From Tanypteryx hageni (lineage: Eukaryota; Arthropoda; Insecta; Odonata; Petaluridae): a DNA stretch of 64,000 nt. The notes beneath the pieces are model-generated. The model was not told the origin of the DNA. It did not search any database and was given only the letters and a program-made list of their open reading frames with translations. The stretch's first letter is position 1, and every line of letters begins with the position of its first letter. The stretch spans positions 40,614,117 to 40,678,116 of the forward strand of contig CM054113.1 of NCBI GenBank assembly GCA_028673005.1, read 5' to 3'. The position numbers and the translations under genes were made by a program. Below, one piece after another: positions 60,878 to 64,000 of this stretch.

Positions 60878-62220
60878 ATAAAAGTTTTAATTCTGAAATT
60901 ATAAAATGTATTCCACTGCAGAGGATCGATTGCAAAAGCTTAAAGCCCGGAGGAGTTTTATTAAATCCCACCCGTACGGCCGGGTGGGGTTTTTAAGTTA
61001 TCACGATTGCGTGCAAAAACGTTCGACAAAATTAAAAAGTCATAACTTTATAAGTTTTCTCTCTATTTTTCTGATTTTTTTGTGGATTTACGAAAAAAAT
61101 TAAATTAGTAAATAGCTATTTTACCTATCATATTTTACACACAAACATTGTTGAAGTAGAAGAGTATGTACACCAATCGCTAATTTTCCAGCGCGCGTTC
61201 TCGCTTTCTCTATAACATTCACCACCGGGAAATCTATTAAAATGTTGATTTACAATCTTAATAAAAAATAACTTAAATTAGAGAGAATTTTATTCTACGA
61301 CCCTACCCATCTACACCAATCAGGTGAAAAGTTTTACGTATCTCAACTTTTTCATGTCTTGACTGGAAATATTAAAGTAAATGTAGTATTGCTGATTTAT
61401 TTGAAGGCGATTTATTTATAATATAAACGTTTTAGTTGTACAATCATCATTCTTGGTCATTACAAAAGTCACATAGAAGAAATGATTACATATCGTTCAT
61501 TGAAAAGGGAGATATGACGTCGTACACATCAGAAAAGAATTTAGATGCAAAACTTTCAAGAGTTAAACTTGAGCTTATGAGTCCTTTCCAAATATGTTTA
61601 GAAAGTTTACACATGCGAAACTGGATTCAGTAAGAAATGCCTTATAGGTTAGTAAACACTTTTAGTGGGTAAATAAATGAAAGAGCTTCGCCGTTCGTGA
61701 TTTTTGCTGAGGTGTCCTCTTCCTGACCACTCGTTTCATCGCTGCTTTGACCCCAATAGATAGCACATCAGAAAAAGCCCTTGGCTGAAGAGGAATAAAG
61801 ACCCTACATCTTCTTTCAAATGACAAAGAAAACGAACCCTATTTTATGGGTTCCCTTTCCACAGGTATTTATGTGTCAACTTTAGAAACTGAAAGTCCGT
61901 AGGTCCGTGGAAAACTAAATGCAATTACATGTAAACAAATACATACAAATAGATATACACAATTCCTTGCTATTCCCCTACGAAAAGAACAAAGGCTCCT
62001 TCCTCTTTCCGCATTGAAAAGCGAATTTATACGGAGAAACACCGTCATATCGTAGCAAAATTGAAAATTCCATCGCAAAATTCAACGCTGATTCTATATT
62101 TTTTTAAACAGAAAAAAATACAGAACAAGCATAAAAAAGAAGTACAAAGCTTCCTCTTTCAAAATATAGAAAGGTCATTTAGATTTAAAGAAGTCATTAA
62201 CGTCAAAAGATAAAAGAAAT
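60878..62220. other. Non-coding stretch; one strong hairpin
   Basis: AT-rich, with no recognisable gene. A GC-rich hairpin (cccacccg, loop tacggc, cgggtggg) lies at 60967-60988 and is extended by flanking A/T pairing. Confidence 0.5.
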
Positions 62221-63230
62221 TAGGGCTGACACATGACGTAATAGTACGTCTGACGGCCGATTGGACAGTTTTCGCAGGACGTAATAGAGCGTCTGACGGC
62301 GTTTACGGGTTGTCCAGCATTTAGACGTATGTGTGTCGTGTCATATCACCTTGTGAGTGTTGTTTATCAACAATGTCGATGCTGAGGCGGGACGTGGGGA
62401 ATCAATAGGCATCCTCGCGTGGTCCGCGAACTTCCATTCGGAGAGAAAATACGGTGTTCTAACGCGAGGGACGCCATGGCTCTTCCACTTCCTCGCTCGT
62501 AGACAACCGCAGGCGACCTTTGGCAGTTCTCCGTTGAATAGACAACTCCGACGGGTCTGGAATGTCTGCTGGCGATATCAATTTCAAAGAGAACCAACCT
62601 TCATTCCACGTTTACCTTCCATAACCCTGCGAATGACTATTTTTGTAGTTATAATGCAGAACTCCATCTCTCTCTCTCACACACACACCAGGTTTTATTA
62701 ATTTTGCACACGTGTATCTGTTTAATCAAAAAGAAATTTTTTGTGTTAGCGTGATAGCAAGAACACAACAAAATTGTTAATAGAGCATTTTTTTCTAATT
62801 AAGCTTTGGAAAGGATATAATGTATTTCAAAATTATTTAACAGAAAGCTATCTTCTGCTCTCCCTCCCCTCCTCTCACAAAATTCTATTCAGCAATATTA
62901 CTCGAACCTGCTTTGGATACTACCACTCCCCGAGAATAAGGGTCTAGGACAGTTCACCGCAGAGGACAGTTCGCCTCGAGACCGCAATTACTTTGGGAAT
63001 TAAATAAAGCTAAATCTTAAACAATAAAACCTTAAATCGACTAAATGAGATGGGTTACAATTTATCAAAACAGCCATTAACGAATATTTTTTAAAAGAGT
63101 TTAGCTTTATTTACAGCAAATTTTTTAAAATATGGCCATAAAAATATCGAAAAATAAACGATAATTTCTCTTTCCTCTCTCTTAAAACACTTTTTTCACT
63201 CTGTGCAAAATCAAATCTGTCATTTTTCTA
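62221..63230. other. GC-richer patch with short direct repeat, then AT-rich DNA
   Basis: gacgtaatag-cgtctgacgg occurs twice (about 62235-62256 and 62279-62299). From 62357 a 114-codon open frame crosses a CpG-containing patch and then a CT/CA microsatellite (62669-62692). No domain is recognised; it could be a first exon or chance. Confidence 0.35.
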
Positions 63231-63244
63231 TAATATACTCAGTG

Positions 63245-63430
63245 CTAAAGTCGATTGCCTTGAACTTATTTCTCTTTGGTTCCCGTACTCCAGCTCGGTC
63301 TAACCGTCGCTCCTCTCTACTGCATGTTAATACTCAAAGACTTTCAGTCTTCATTATATCGCCTTCCATCTCTCCTTGATTCCCTGCACTCCTATACGGA
63401 TGCTTTCTGTCAGTCACTACGGACATTTAT
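63245..63430 (+). mobile_element. Possible non-LTR retrotransposon 3' fragment
   Basis: Frame-shifted reading SNRRSSLLHVNTQRLSVF followed by YRLPSLLDSLHSY resembles the conserved C-terminal end of LINE reverse transcriptase ORFs (R-S-L-H-V, then R-LPSLLDSLP). Short and weak. Confidence 0.25.
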
Positions 63431-63716
63431 ATCATCCTTCAAACCTCAATACTAGTTCACCTTCATTTGCCATTTTTATTTTGTTTCTCCTATTTTGTAA
63501 TTTATTATTATGAATTATATTTAAAACATTCTGGACTGAACGTTACGGGAAATTTAATTTTCTACAACCTTTACTCGAAACATTTTCCCATACAATGCAT
63601 ATAATTTACTTTTTAGCTGCCACAACAAATATGGCCAATGGCGACTATTGTAAACACTTTACGCATAGTTACATCTTAGAAATGATCCTTTTTATTTTCT
63701 AAATTGTTGGAGCTTC

Positions 63717-63926
63717 ATGGCTATATCCAATATCAGAAGGCTATGGTTTCAGGTTATTTCTGTTCTTTGTCAAGTCTTTAAATATTTCTCCCTGTTCCTC
63801 GTAGTTTTGCAGCTGATACTGATTCATGTGAATTATATTGCAGAATATTGTAATTCATGGAGCATTAATACATTAACAGTATTTGACACATTGATAAGAG
63901 TCTTGAAATATGATCTGATTGGATAA
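63717..63926 (+). other. Membrane-protein-like ORF, unidentified
   Basis: 69 codons starting MAISNIRRLWFQVISVLCQV, with one strongly hydrophobic segment and ending DTLIRVLKYDLIG. The layout is loosely like the N-terminal helix of an insect chemoreceptor, but this cannot be established. The window ends soon after. Confidence 0.2.
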
Positions 63927-64000
63927 AAAACATCGGGTTCCAAGACATCTGCTTTATACCCGTGACCCCACGAGTAGTTCCACGATATAGCAGATCCTTA

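Noticed and set aside
60967..60988. Rho-independent-terminator-like hairpin followed by T-run
   Set aside because: Resembles a bacterial terminator, but the context is animal nuclear DNA with introns, so the resemblance is taken as chance.

Overview
The window is animal nuclear DNA, most likely from an insect. It is AT-rich, with GT-AG introns and interspersed Penelope-like (PLE), non-LTR, hAT, piggyBac and PIF/Harbinger elements plus SINE-like and foldback repeats. There is no operon structure. The species cannot be named from the sequence.

Most of the window is a tandem array of a unit of about 27 kb. Positions 1-27787 (unit 1) are repeated almost base for base at 27788-54849 (unit 2), and a third partial copy runs 54850-55688. 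By eye the units differ by a few percent plus a handful of indels. At the right end the third copy runs into a fuller Penelope-like element (PLE-B, to about 56.4 kb). In units 1 and 2 the same element stops abruptly at the same base and joins other DNA, so the array junctions probably lie inside PLE-B (1543/1544, 29332/29333, array end 55688). Uncollapsed haplotypes in the assembly are the main alternative explanation.

The only host gene recognised with confidence is a mitochondrial ATP-Mg/Pi carrier (SCaMC/SLC25A24-25 type). Each unit carries five 3' coding exons encoding the whole six-helix carrier domain and the stop codon (unit 1: 3831-10308; unit 2: 31897-38369). No N-terminal EF-hand exons were found. 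The large second intron and the later introns hold a tRNA-like SINE, a foldback element, a 185-bp terminal-inverted-repeat element and a piggyBac-type MITE.

Immediately 3' of the carrier stop codon, in what was probably its 3'UTR, sits an 8-kb nest (10361-18451, flanked by a 15-bp direct repeat). It holds two Penelope-like copies of one family (PLE-A). The first has a GIY-YIG endonuclease and a tail into which an ORF1-bearing non-LTR element inserted. The second has reverse transcriptase and endonuclease; it contains an internal 0.75-kb duplication and is split exactly at its catalytic YVDD motif by a 1.65-kb hAT-like insertion. Unit 2 carries the same nest with its right end deleted.

Between about 18.5 and 27.8 kb (and its copy in unit 2) there is mostly non-coding DNA: a possible minus-strand exon that is open only in unit 2, a SINE fragment, a CT-rich tract, a hAT tip, two hAT-like elements forming an inverted pair of about 1 kb arms, and PLE-like tail hairpins.

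Right of the array, 57.8-58.3 kb is the 3' tail of another PLE on the minus strand. The interval 58.47-60.88 kb is a PIF/Harbinger transposon with an apparently intact four-exon transposase and a collapsed Myb/SANT gene. From 60.9 to 64 kb only weak fragments are visible.
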